Counted from the stretch's first letter, positions 16,766 through 25,378 are shown. The stretch is DNA of 64,000 nt from JAVVVD01 sp036652795 (GCA_036652795.1 JAVVVD010000001.1:1-64000); one strand, 5' to 3'. Made by a program: numbers and translations. The notes: generated from the sequence alone by a model not told the origin.

Positions 16766-17632
16766 ATGGCATTCGGAAATCAACCATCCATGTGCATGGG
16801 CTTTGGCTGCAATGCCGCGGGGATAGTAGGTTGTCGTATAATAGATTCGCCGCGCGAACGGCTCGTAGCCATGATAACCAACAATTTTGTGCCGTGCAAT
16901 GGGCGCTTCCCAACGCTTATCGCCCTTATAAGCATGTTTTTTGTAGGCGCAGTCGGCGCGGTTGGGACGGCGCTTTCTGCGCTGCTACTGGCTGGAGTGA
17001 TCGTTTTGGGCATAGTGATGACATTTGCAGTGTCAAAGCTGCTTACGCTCACAGTGCTAAAGGGTGTGCCGTCTTCATTTACGCTTGAACTTCCGCCGTA
17101 TAGACGTCCGCAGATTGGCCGGGTGTTGGTGCGCTCGGCGCTGGATAGAACGCTGTTCGTGCTGGGTAGGGCGGCAGTGGTAGCTGCACCGGCCGGCGTG
17201 ATAATATGGATAATGGGCAACATCACAGTGGGGGATATAACACTATTGTCGCATGGTGCGGCGTTATTGGATCCATTTGCAAGGTGGATGGGGCTGGATG
17301 GCATCATACTTATGGCGTTTATATTGGGATTGCCTGCAAATGAGATCGTTATACCTATAATCATTATGGCGTATATGTCACAGGGGAATATACTTGCCAT
17401 AGATGATTTGTCTGCGCTTAAGCAACTGCTGGTTGACAATGGATGGACGTGGGTTACCGCAGCATGCACTATGCTGTTTTCACTTATGCATTGGCCATGT
17501 TCAACAACGCTGATGACGATACATAAAGAATCTCAAAGTCTAAAATGGACCGCGCTGTCGTTTATTGTACCTACTGTGGCAGGTATTGCCATATGCTCAT
17601 TGTTCTATAACTTAACATGCATAATAGGGTGA
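16766..17632 (+). CDS. feoB: Ferrous iron transporter FeoB, C-terminal part (gene interrupted)
   Basis: This frame encodes the missing permease part of FeoB. Native sequence resumes at CMGFGCNAAGIVGCRI (16793 on), the second half of the gate motif, followed by IDSPRERLVAMITNNFVPCNGRFP and the remaining membrane helices, including GLPANEIVIPI and WPCSTTLMTI. The first nine codons are element-derived; the ATG at 16766 directly follows the recombinase stop (TAAATG), so the fragment could be made by translational coupling. There is no good ribosome-binding site. No inactivating mutation is visible in the 279 native residues. With the 5' part it makes a 710-aa FeoB after excision. Whether the two pieces function without excision is unknown. 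Confidence 0.92.
   Translation: MAFGNQPSMCMGFGCNAAGIVGCRIIDSPRERLVAMITNNFVPCNGRFPTLIALISMFFVGAVGAVGTALSALLLAGVIVLGIVMTFAVSKLLTLTVLKGVPSSFTLELPPYRRPQIGRVLVRSALDRTLFVLGRAAVVAAPAGVIIWIMGNITVGDITLLSHGAALLDPFARWMGLDGIILMAFILGLPANEIVIPIIIMAYMSQGNILAIDDLSALKQLLVDNGWTWVTAACTMLFSLMHWPCSTTLMTIHKESQSLKWTALSFIVPTVAGIAICSLFYNLTCIIG
16768..16815. other. Right junction (attR) of the feoB element
   Basis: The core CCATGTG is at 16788-16794. The left half-site (16768-16790) is element sequence; the right half is feoB. With the left-end half-site it rebuilds an attP whose 23-nt arms match as inverted repeats at 16 of 23 positions, including GCATTC and AACC blocks at equal distances from the central TG (16791-16792). 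Confidence 0.85.
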
Positions 17633-17689
17633 ATGCGGTGTAAATATAGCTGTTGGACGGCAAAATACGCTCTATTTGTGTATTTAAGG

Positions 17690-17718
17690 TGTACAGCGTA
17701 TGAAAAACTCTGTATAAT
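17690..17718 (+). promoter_or_regulatory. Promoter of the UMF1-type transporter gene
   Basis: TGTACA at 17690-17695 and TATAAT at 17713-17718 with a 17-bp spacer, 46 bp before the start codon. Confidence 0.5.
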
Positions 17719-17764
17719 AAATATGTAATCATTTATCATATACAGAATTAGGAGCTTATACCAT

Positions 17765-19042
17765 ATGAAAATCAACACCCCGAAGATCGGGCGCTTCAGC
17801 AAAACTGAAAAAGCCTGGATAATGTATGATTGGGCTAACTCGGCATATTCAATATTCATAGCAGTGGTATTGCCATTGTTTGCCGCAAGCCTTGCGAAAG
17901 GTGCTGGAGTGGATGTGGCAACACATACGTCTAATTGGGGCATAGCAAGCTCTATCGCGTGTGCGATAGTGGCGGTATGCGCACCAATACTGGGGGCGAT
18001 GGCGGATTATAAGGGGCTGCGGATGCGCTTTTTCATATCATTCTTTGTGATAGGCGTGTTGAGCACAGGCATAATACCGGCAATAAACAGCTATATGGCC
18101 ATATTGATTATATATGGTGTGACTAACTTTGGATTTGCTGGTGCAAATGTGTTTTATGATGCGTTTCTTGTTGATGTGACCAGTATAGAGCGTATGGACA
18201 AGGTGAGCACATGGGCGTTTGGCATGGGCTATATAGGCGGAAGTACGATACCATTCCTGGTGACGATAGCGCTTTCAACGTTCGGCCATCTCATAGGAAT
18301 TTCAGGTACACAGACAATGCAGATATCCGCAATTATAACGGCGCTCTGGTGGGCGGTGTTCACAATGCCGTTTATACGCAATGTAAAGCAGATCACTGCT
18401 ATAGAGCGCGAAAAGGGCATAATTATCAAGAGCTTCAAACGGCTGGGCAGCACATTGAAAAACATCAAAAACCACAAAGCGCTGTTCATATTTTTGATAG
18501 GTTATTTTTTCTATATCGATGGAGTTGGCACAATAATCAAGATGGCCACAACCTATGGCTCCGCACTTGGCATAGACGATACCGCGCTGATGATAGGGCT
18601 TTTAATAACGCAGGTTGTTGCGTTCCCGTGCGCAATACTCTATGGCAATCTTGCCGCAAAATTCTCTGCTAAGCGCATGATACTGGTGGGCATTGCCACG
18701 TATTTCGGCGTATGCCTTGTGGGCTACTTCATGAGTACAGCGTGGCATTTTTACCTGCTGGCATGCCTTGTTGGCACGGCGCAGGGCGGTATACAGGCAC
18801 TATCTCGTTCATATTTTGGCAAGCTTATACCGGATAAAAACCGCGCAGGTGAGTTCTTTGGGTTCTACAATATATTCAGCAAGTTTGAGTCTGTAGTAGG
18901 TACTGCGCTTATGGCGGTGGTGATACGCCTAACAGGCAACGTAAACGCGGGGGTGCTGTCTGTATTGGCAATGTTCATAATAGGCGGATTGATAACGCTT
19001 AGCGTACCGGATGATAAAAAAATACCTGAGACTTCAAAATAG
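17765..19042 (+). CDS. UMF1-family MFS transporter
   Basis: This 425-aa membrane protein has 11 or 12 hydrophobic helices and the UMF1 (Atg22-like) signature near its N-terminus: KAWIMYDWANSAYSIFI. Further family-like parts are GAMADYKGLRMR (a MFS loop 2-3 motif) and GTAQGGIQALSRSYFGKLIP near residue 338. Substrates of bacterial UMF1 proteins are mostly unknown, though the family relates to amino acid export in yeast. AGGAG lies 10 nt before the start. It has its own promoter and is not part of feo. Confidence 0.88.
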   Translation: MKINTPKIGRFSKTEKAWIMYDWANSAYSIFIAVVLPLFAASLAKGAGVDVATHTSNWGIASSIACAIVAVCAPILGAMADYKGLRMRFFISFFVIGVLSTGIIPAINSYMAILIIYGVTNFGFAGANVFYDAFLVDVTSIERMDKVSTWAFGMGYIGGSTIPFLVTIALSTFGHLIGISGTQTMQISAIITALWWAVFTMPFIRNVKQITAIEREKGIIIKSFKRLGSTLKNIKNHKALFIFLIGYFFYIDGVGTIIKMATTYGSALGIDDTALMIGLLITQVVAFPCAILYGNLAAKFSAKRMILVGIATYFGVCLVGYFMSTAWHFYLLACLVGTAQGGIQALSRSYFGKLIPDKNRAGEFFGFYNIFSKFESVVGTALMAVVIRLTGNVNAGVLSVLAMFIIGGLITLSVPDDKKIPETSK

Positions 19043-19117
19043 AGATTATTCCGTCATTTGCCAGCAAACGCATAATGTTACTGAGCGGATGGAGTACAGC
19101 CGCCGGAGGCAAGGCAT

Positions 19118-20608
19118 ATGCAGCGCAGCAGTGGTATACTTTTACACATAACATCATTGCCATCCCCATATGGCATAGGTACGCTTGGAAAGGCGGCCTA
19201 TGCCTTTGCTGATTTTTTGAAAAAATCGGGACAGGGGTATTGGCAGACGCTGCCTCCGGGCCATACGGGCTTTGGCGATTCGCCGTATCAATCTTTTTCT
19301 GCGTTTGCTGGCAACCCATATTTTATAGACCTGGATATGCTGATTGAGGATGGACTGCTTACGGATACTCAGGTTAAGGCGGTATGCGGAAATTGCGATG
19401 CACGGCGCGTGGATTACGGCGCGGTATATAAAAACCGAATGCCTTTACTTAGAGAGGCGTTTAAGCGCGGATGGAGCAGATACTCTAAAGAGGTTGACGA
19501 GTTTGCCAAACGCAACGGAAGCTGGCTTAACGACTATGCATTGTTTATGGCGTTAAAGGCGCACTTTGGCATGTGTGCGTGGACGCAATGGGCGGATGAA
19601 GCCGCCAGAGCGCATGATACCGGCGCACTTGCGCATTACAGTGAGCTTCTTGCGGATGAGATACATTTTTATAGTTTTGTGCAATTCCTGTTTTTCAAAC
19701 AGTGGGATGAGCTAAAGACATACGCAAACGGACTTGGCATAAAGCTTATAGGAGATATGCCTATATATGTGGCGATGGATTCGGTGGACACATGGGCGCA
19801 ATCGGAAAACTTCATGCTGGGTGCAGACAGGATGCCAGCGTATGTTGCCGGGGTACCGCCGGATTTTTTTTCAGCGACTGGTCAGCTTTGGGGCAATCCG
19901 CTGTATGATTGGAACAATATGCGTGCAAATGGATACAGCTGGTGGTTAAGCCGCATAGAGAACGCAGCGCGGCTATTCGATGTGATACGAATAGATCATT
20001 TCAGGGGAATTGAAAGCTATTGGCGTGTTCCTGCGGGGGAGAGCACCGCTATAAACGGTGAATGGATAAAGGGCCCGGGCAGGGACTTTATAGATGCGAT
20101 TAAGCGTGATTTCCCCAGGCAAAGCATTATTGCGGAGGATCTTGGCTGCCTTACGGAAGATGTTCGCAGACTGCTTGCCGCTTCAGGCTATCCGGGCATG
20201 AAGGTGCTGCAATTTGCGTTTGATCCAGGCGGACAGAGCGATTATCTGCCGCACACTTATCAGAGCGGATGTGTGTGCTATACAGGAACGCACGATAATA
20301 ACACCGCGATGGGTTGGTTTGATCAGGTGGATAAAAATGAAAGCCACTACGCGGTACGCTACCTTGGACTCAACTGCGAAGAGGGGTATAACTGGGGCCT
20401 GATAAGGGGTGGCATGAGTTCGGCGGCGGAGCTGTTTATAGCGCAGATGCAGGACTATCTTGGACTGGACGCGCATTGCCGCATGAATACGCCCGCCACG
20501 ATGGGCGATAATTGGTCATGGCGGCTTATGCCTGAAGAGTGCACGGAAAAACTCGCGCAACGTATATACGAATATACTCATATGTACGGCCGATGCCTAT
20601 TAGCATAA
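19118..20608 (+). CDS. malQ: 4-alpha-glucanotransferase (amylomaltase)
   Basis: This 496-aa GH77 enzyme transfers alpha-1,4-glucan chains during glycogen or maltodextrin metabolism in the cytosol. It starts with the family motif RSSGILLHITSLPSPYGIG. The catalytic residues are in VIRIDHFRG (nucleophile Asp), IIAEDLG (acid/base Glu) and YTGTHDNNT (third Asp). Length fits bacterial MalQ. GGAGG sits 8 nt before the ATG. There are no neighbouring glycogen or maltose genes, so its route is not fixed by context. Confidence 0.94.
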   Translation: MQRSSGILLHITSLPSPYGIGTLGKAAYAFADFLKKSGQGYWQTLPPGHTGFGDSPYQSFSAFAGNPYFIDLDMLIEDGLLTDTQVKAVCGNCDARRVDYGAVYKNRMPLLREAFKRGWSRYSKEVDEFAKRNGSWLNDYALFMALKAHFGMCAWTQWADEAARAHDTGALAHYSELLADEIHFYSFVQFLFFKQWDELKTYANGLGIKLIGDMPIYVAMDSVDTWAQSENFMLGADRMPAYVAGVPPDFFSATGQLWGNPLYDWNNMRANGYSWWLSRIENAARLFDVIRIDHFRGIESYWRVPAGESTAINGEWIKGPGRDFIDAIKRDFPRQSIIAEDLGCLTEDVRRLLAASGYPGMKVLQFAFDPGGQSDYLPHTYQSGCVCYTGTHDNNTAMGWFDQVDKNESHYAVRYLGLNCEEGYNWGLIRGGMSSAAELFIAQMQDYLGLDAHCRMNTPATMGDNWSWRLMPEECTEKLAQRIYEYTHMYGRCLLA

Positions 20609-20770
20609 CGAAGGATTGATTTACATGATTTGGTTGCTTAAACAAGCAATGAAAATGTACGCTGCGTGATCTATTATTTCATGCAATGTGCCATTTGCGC
20701 ATCAGCGTTGTGTAATGAGTGGTATATATGTTAAACTAAGGCAAATAAAAACAGCATCGGAGGGCATAAC

Positions 20771-21694
20771 ATGCCGAGCCTTAGTTCAATAATTTTGAAA
20801 CTGCATCTGCGCTTCCTAAAGCCATTTATACGGTTTGCAGATGTGGAAACCTCACGCAAGGCGCAGGACAAGCTGGGAAAACTTGGAGCAAAAGCGCATC
20901 AATCGGATGTTGCATTCTACGATGTGCAGTTCGATAATTTTTCAGCCTGCTTTGCTACACCTAAAGGGTGTGTTAAGCCCAAGGAGCATGTGGTGCTGTA
21001 TCTGCACGGCGGCGCGTATACTGCGGGTAGTTTGGACTATGCGCGCGGCTTTGGCAGCGTTGTTGCCTCAAGCACAACGCTTAATGTGTTTTGTGTTGCA
21101 TATCGCCTTGCGCCGGAGCATATGTTCCCTGCTGCGTTGGACGATGTGCTATGCGCCTACGACTATCTGCTTGCCTCAGGCTTTAAGCCTGAGCATATTG
21201 CCTTTGCGGGTGAAAGTGCGGGCGGCGGACTTGTATACTGCCTTGCACTCAAGCTTAAACAGCTCAAGCGTCCGTTGCCTGCCGCACTGGTTGGCATATC
21301 CCCATGGACAGATCTTACGCTATCGGGCGCCTCATACTTAAACAATGTGCTGCGCGACCCAACGTTAAGCCGTAGCGCCATAATTGACGATGCGATAATG
21401 TATGCTGAAGGAAGACGGAGAAATCCATTTGTATCCCCAATATTCGGCGAACTCGACGGATTGCCGCCATCGCTGATATTTGTTGGTGGTAGCGAGATAT
21501 TGCTTGACGATGCAAAAACACTTGCAAACAAGCTTGAGGAATACGGTAACCGCTGCGAGCTTATAATAAGCCCGGGGATGTGGCATGTGTATCCATTGTT
21601 CGGAACGCCGGAGGCAAGAGCGGCAATCAAGCGTATGACAGAATTTTTACAGGAGGCTATCCTTGGCGACGACAGGGAAGATATAAAACGATGA
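20771..21694 (+). CDS. Alpha/beta hydrolase, hormone-sensitive-lipase type
   Basis: This 307-aa protein is an esterase of the HSL-like (family IV) group. It shows the oxyanion motif YLHGGAYTAG, the nucleophile elbow GESAGGG and a late catalytic His in GMWHVYPLF. The central DPTLSRSAI region and the final GSEILLDDA strand with the acid residue follow the family plan. It overlaps the next gene by ATGA (21691-21694). In the cluster it precedes an acyltransferase-like protein and a DUF6320 protein, an arrangement I recall from other Clostridia. The substrate is unknown, but a pathway that moves acyl groups is likely. Confidence 0.88.
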   Translation: MPSLSSIILKLHLRFLKPFIRFADVETSRKAQDKLGKLGAKAHQSDVAFYDVQFDNFSACFATPKGCVKPKEHVVLYLHGGAYTAGSLDYARGFGSVVASSTTLNVFCVAYRLAPEHMFPAALDDVLCAYDYLLASGFKPEHIAFAGESAGGGLVYCLALKLKQLKRPLPAALVGISPWTDLTLSGASYLNNVLRDPTLSRSAIIDDAIMYAEGRRRNPFVSPIFGELDGLPPSLIFVGGSEILLDDAKTLANKLEEYGNRCELIISPGMWHVYPLFGTPEARAAIKRMTEFLQEAILGDDREDIKR

Positions 21695-22968
21695 AACATC
21701 CAAATCGATGGATGCGGCTGGATAATGCAGCACTGATCTATCCGGCCACAATGAACCGCAATTGGACGGCGCTTTTCCGTATTTCGGCTGAATTGACCGA
21801 AACGATAGACCCGTCCATACTGGAGCAGGCGCAGCGGAGTACGCTTGCGCGTTTTCCAAGCATGTGTGCAAAGCTTAGACGCGGGGCGTTTTGGTTCTAT
21901 TTAGAGCAGAGCGATGATGTACCCAAGTTGCAAAAGGACGTGGGAAACCCATGCGTGCGTATGCGCTTTGAGGATAACGATGGCTTCGCGCTACGTGTAA
22001 GGTACTACCAAAACCGTATCGCAGTGGAATACTTTCATGTGCTGACAGATGGAACAGGCGGTCTTGTGTTTTTGCAAACGCTGGTAGCGGAGTATTTGCG
22101 GTTTAAGTATGGGGCAGATATATCACGTGGTAACGGCGTGCTGGACTGCACAGAACCACCTAAAAACGAAGAAAAGGCTGATAGCTTCCTCGTTAATTCC
22201 GGCAGCATTAGCCAAAGCAGACATGAGCAAGGAGCTTACCGAATACGCGGCACAGTTGAAACGGATGGATTTGTTAATATAATTACGGGCATGATAGATG
22301 TTGATACGGTGTTGCGGCACGCCAAGGACAAGGGCGTTAGCCTAACAGAATACCTTACGGCGGTGCTTATACTATCAATAGACGCGCTGCAACGCCGCAC
22401 AGAGCTGCGCGTAAGCCGATACAAGCCGGTTAAAATATGTGTACCGATAAATCTTAGACGGTTCTTTCCAACGGAAACGCTGCGCAATTTTTCCAGCTAT
22501 GTAAACCCGGGGATAGATCCAAGACTTGGTATGTATACGCTGGATGAGGTGCTGTCTATAGTGCATCATTTTATGGCGATGGAGATCACGCCAAAGCTGC
22601 TTTCAGCAAAGATAACCACAAATGTAAAGACGGAGCGCAACCGTGTACTGCGTGTTATGCCGCTGTTTATAAAAAACACAGCAATGAAGCTCGCATACAG
22701 CCGCTTTGGAGATAGAATATCATCGACCTGTTTTTCAAATCTGGGCGTTGTAAAGCTGCCAGAGGAGATGAGCAGGTATGTCACCCGCATTGATTTTATA
22801 CTTGGCCCATTGGCGGTGAATAGGGTATGTATGGGTGCGATAACGTATAACGGTACATTGGGGATAAACTTTACACGCACAATCGAGGAGCCGGAAGTGG
22901 AACGCGAGTTCTTTACGCGCCTAATCAAGCTGGGCATACCGGTTAAAATAGAAAGCAATCAGAGGTAG
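21691..22968 (+). CDS. Condensation/alcohol acetyltransferase-like protein
   Basis: This 425-aa protein resembles the chloramphenicol acetyltransferase/condensation-domain superfamily. The HxxxDG catalytic motif is His116-Asp120-Gly121 (YFHVLTDGTGG). A later KICVPINLRRFFPTETLRNF region and a SNLG segment (CFSNLGVVKLP) match alcohol acetyltransferase-like and wax-ester-synthase-like proteins. The ATG at 21691 overlaps the hydrolase stop by 4 nt, so it is coupled. It likely transfers an acyl group to an unknown alcohol or lipid acceptor; neither acceptor nor donor is evident. Confidence 0.75.
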   Translation: MKHPNRWMRLDNAALIYPATMNRNWTALFRISAELTETIDPSILEQAQRSTLARFPSMCAKLRRGAFWFYLEQSDDVPKLQKDVGNPCVRMRFEDNDGFALRVRYYQNRIAVEYFHVLTDGTGGLVFLQTLVAEYLRFKYGADISRGNGVLDCTEPPKNEEKADSFLVNSGSISQSRHEQGAYRIRGTVETDGFVNIITGMIDVDTVLRHAKDKGVSLTEYLTAVLILSIDALQRRTELRVSRYKPVKICVPINLRRFFPTETLRNFSSYVNPGIDPRLGMYTLDEVLSIVHHFMAMEITPKLLSAKITTNVKTERNRVLRVMPLFIKNTAMKLAYSRFGDRISSTCFSNLGVVKLPEEMSRYVTRIDFILGPLAVNRVCMGAITYNGTLGINFTRTIEEPEVEREFFTRLIKLGIPVKIESNQR

Positions 22969-22973
22969 CGTTT

Positions 22974-23681
22974 ATGTCATATTGTGTTAACTGTGGCGTG
23001 GAGCTTGCAGATAGCGAAAAAAACTGTCCGCTTTGTGGGGTCGAGGTGCTCAATCCGGTGCGACCATGGATTGAGCCGGCGCACAGGCCGTATCCGGGCC
23101 ATGTTGAAGGGCTGGATAAGCGAATAGACAGCAGGTATGTGGCTGCCTTTATATCACTTTTGATGCTTATACCGCTTATGGTAACCATGTTTTGCAATGT
23201 GATAGCTGATGGAAGACTGTCGTGGTCAGCGTACGTGGCAGGCGCGGAAGCGCTGCTATTTGTGTGGATACTGTTGCCACAGCTGTGGCGCAGGAGCAAT
23301 GTGCTCGTGTGCATACTGATGGACGCAACGGCCGCCGCACTGTATTTATGGATGATAGAATGGCTGACTGAAGGGGAATGGTTCCTTTTACTGGGTTTGC
23401 CGCTGGTGCTTGTGGCTGGCACATTCGCGCTTATGATCGCGCTTGTATTGTCAATAAAAAAACGTTTAAGCGTGCTCAAAAAAACATCTGTGGTGCTGTT
23501 TGCAACAGGGCTGCTGGTGGTACTGACTGAGCTTGTGATAAAAACATATCTTTGGGGAAGCGCCGTGCCGTCCTGGTCTGTATACACGCTTGTACCATGC
23601 ATAATACTTGGGATATGTGCGCTGCTGATGGACAGCCGAGCAAACCTAAAGGAAGAAATACGGCGCAGGTTTTTCATATAG
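22974..23681 (+). CDS. DUF6320 zinc-ribbon membrane protein
   Basis: This 235-aa protein starts with a zinc ribbon (CVNCG and CPLCG, residues 4-8 and 20-24) followed by six hydrophobic helices (about 60-220) and a basic tail. That plan and its position after an acyltransferase-like gene match DUF6320 proteins. It starts 5 bp after the previous stop, so it belongs to the same operon. Its role is unknown; a membrane adaptor for the two enzymes is possible. Confidence 0.75.
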   Translation: MSYCVNCGVELADSEKNCPLCGVEVLNPVRPWIEPAHRPYPGHVEGLDKRIDSRYVAAFISLLMLIPLMVTMFCNVIADGRLSWSAYVAGAEALLFVWILLPQLWRRSNVLVCILMDATAAALYLWMIEWLTEGEWFLLLGLPLVLVAGTFALMIALVLSIKKRLSVLKKTSVVLFATGLLVVLTELVIKTYLWGSAVPSWSVYTLVPCIILGICALLMDSRANLKEEIRRRFFI

Positions 23682-23719
23682 CGCCAGCGCATAAGTGTGC
23701 AACGCACGCCGTATTTATA

Positions 23720-24619
23720 TCAGAACTCAAATAACTTGGTACTTAGGTATTTTTCGCCCCTATCTGGGAAAATGCAGACGATTGCGCCGCGATCGATGGT
23801 CTTTGCCACCTCGGCCGCGGCAAGCATGGCCGCCCCAGACGACATACCTACGAATATGCCCTCTTGAGTCACAATATCGCGCGCCATGGCGAACGCCGCT
23901 TCGGATTCAACGGATACGGTTATGTCTATCATGGATGGATCATACAGCGCGGGTACGATGGCTTCCTCCATATTTTTCAAACCCTGTATGTAATGCTTTT
24001 TAACCGGGTGCGCAATAACAACCTTGATATCTGAATCCAACTCCTTTAACCTTGAGCCAATCCCCATTATAGTGCCGGAAGTACCAACGGCTGATACGAA
24101 ATGCGTTATCCGTTCGGGCGCGTCCGCAATTATCTCTTCGGCTGTGATGGAATAGTGAGCGAGACGGTTATAACGATTAGAAAATTGATCCGGTGTAAAA
24201 TACAAATCAGGATATTGCTGCACAAGTTCGCGCGCCTTGCGTATAGCGCCATCGGTACCGTCTTTGGCGGAGGTGGTTATTATTTGGGCACCGAATGCGC
24301 GTATCATCTTTTGCCTTTCTATGGATACGGCGGAACTCATCACGATTACTACCTTGATGCCAAGCACTGCGCCTATCATGGCAAGGCCTATACCTGTGTT
24401 GCCGCTTGTGGCCTCAATTATTGTCATATCTTTTGTAAGCGCACCCTCAGCAAGCGCCTGCTCTATCATCTTGAGAGCAATGCGGTCCTTTATGCTGCCT
24501 GTGGGGTTGGTTCCTTCTACCTTGGCGTATATGTTAACGCTGGTATTGGGACACAGCTTGTTTATCCTAATAAGTGGCGTGTGTCCGATGCTATCGAGTA
24601 TATCCTTATAATATGCCAT
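23720..24619 (-). CDS. cysK: Cysteine synthase A
   Basis: This 299-aa PLP enzyme makes cysteine from O-acetylserine and sulfide in the cytosol. It shows the PLP lysine in NPTGSIKDR (residue about 41), the substrate loop TSGNTGIGLA and a late glycine-rich GMSSGAAMLAA. I chose the ATG at 24619 with AGAGGT 6 nt upstream; an earlier in-frame ATG at 24646 adds nine unconserved residues. It is convergent with the DUF6320 gene, 38 bp away. There is no cysE nearby. Confidence 0.94.
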   Translation of the reverse strand: MAYYKDILDSIGHTPLIRINKLCPNTSVNIYAKVEGTNPTGSIKDRIALKMIEQALAEGALTKDMTIIEATSGNTGIGLAMIGAVLGIKVVIVMSSAVSIERQKMIRAFGAQIITTSAKDGTDGAIRKARELVQQYPDLYFTPDQFSNRYNRLAHYSITAEEIIADAPERITHFVSAVGTSGTIMGIGSRLKELDSDIKVVIAHPVKKHYIQGLKNMEEAIVPALYDPSMIDITVSVESEAAFAMARDIVTQEGIFVGMSSGAAMLAAAEVAKTIDRGAIVCIFPDRGEKYLSTKLFEF

Positions 24620-24749
24620 GAGTATACCTCTTTCCCCAAAAAACAATTGCTAAAGTATAGCACAATATATGCGCACTGCCAACATCTGCGCCACAATATA
24701 TGTGCATATAAATATAAATAAATATTTGGAATTGATGGAAATTGCATAT

Positions 24750-24785
24750 AAATAAAAAGCTGCCTGGTTAGGACAGCTTTTATTT
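24750..24785 (-). terminator. Terminator after the CotF-like gene
   Basis: AAATAAAAGCTG and CAGCTTTTTATTT pair around a CCT/AGG-closed loop, read on the minus strand just downstream of the gene ending at 24798. The flanks are AT-rich. Confidence 0.75.
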
Positions 24786-24797
24786 GCGACTGTTTTT

Positions 24798-25253
24798 TTA
24801 GCAATACATGCTGTTTGCCGCCATGTAGTCGTAGATCAGCTTGCCGTGCAGCTGTTCTTCCTTTTGGATGTGGTTTAGCGCATCGCGCGCGGCCATATCC
24901 TTGAACTCAAATATGCACGTGTCGTATACGCTGGATACATGCTTTTCAGTGCCTAATACGTCAGAGCAAAGATAAGTGTCGGTCTGCTTTGCCGCGTTGT
25001 CGCACAGTGTGCCGTAAGAGCTTTGTCCTGCCGCCTGCGGTTTCTGGCCGCCGCTGGTGGAGGGAACTGTTCCGCCCATCATCTGGGTTACTGTGTTAAG
25101 ATGCTCTTGCTCCTCGCTGCCGATCTGCGCAAAGAGGGTTTTAAGTGCCGGGTCGCAGGCGGTTGCGGCATATTTAGAGTATTTTTCCACGCACAGTTGC
25201 TCCTGACCTTTGAGATCCTGCAAAAGCATAGTTTCCTTTTGCGTAAGTTCCAT
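24798..25253 (-). CDS. CotF-like spore coat protein
   Basis: This 151-aa protein has the ferritin-like helical bundle of CotF-type coat proteins: LTQKETMLLQDLKGQEQLC at the N-terminus, a helix with IGSEEQEHLNTVTQMM, a glycine/serine/glutamine linker (about 60-78) and a C-terminal helix ending IYDYMAANSMYC. GAGGTGAT precedes the ATG. Such proteins are packaged in the coat of Clostridia spores. Its promoter was not identified; a mother-cell sigma factor would be expected. Confidence 0.82.
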   Translation of the reverse strand: MELTQKETMLLQDLKGQEQLCVEKYSKYAATACDPALKTLFAQIGSEEQEHLNTVTQMMGGTVPSTSGGQKPQAAGQSSYGTLCDNAAKQTDTYLCSDVLGTEKHVSSVYDTCIFEFKDMAARDALNHIQKEEQLHGKLIYDYMAANSMYC

Positions 25254-25378
25254 AATACATCACCTCATGGATAGTATGCCGGGGCGGCGCATATCATATT
25301 CGCATAAATAGTGCGCATGCGGTAGTGTGCTGCGCCGCTTGTAAAAGCAAGGCAGACATGATAAAATCATATTACTAC

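Larger units (their letters stand above)
7785..16790 (+). mobile_element. 9,006-bp serine-recombinase element inserted in feoB
   Basis: The segment separates two clean halves of feoB. It carries a large serine recombinase as its last gene, directly beside the right junction. Its ends share CCATGTG, and removing one copy plus the intervening DNA restores FeoB in frame (ALT-M-C-M-G-F). Contents: unknown membrane protein (-), GHKL sensor kinase (+), LytTR regulator (-), EFR1 protein (+), nitroreductase (+), YitT-like protein (-), MerR regulator (+), a 46-codon ORF (+), recombinase (+). No replication, conjugation or capsid genes are present. By eye the kinase, regulator, YitT and MerR genes are clearly more AT-rich than the flanking chromosome, which supports transfer. 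Endpoints are set at the TG of the core and could shift within the 7-bp identity. Confidence 0.9.

Noticed and set aside
7785..16790. Prophage or integrative conjugative element
   Set aside because: No capsid, terminase, lysis, relaxase, coupling or type IV secretion genes were found. Only a recombinase and cargo are present.
7740..16800. feoB split explained by misassembly or simple decay
   Set aside because: Both junctions share the same 7 bp, the repaired frame is exact, the intervening DNA ends in an intact serine recombinase and the attP half-sites form a dyad. These facts fit site-specific integration far better.
16780..17469. Long open frame on the minus strand opposite the FeoB C-terminal half
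   Set aside because: It is the antisense of a strongly conserved FeoB coding region, has no ribosome-binding site and shows no family features. Similar antisense frames (for example 22943-23707, 35185-35811, 57573-58199) were left out for the same reason.
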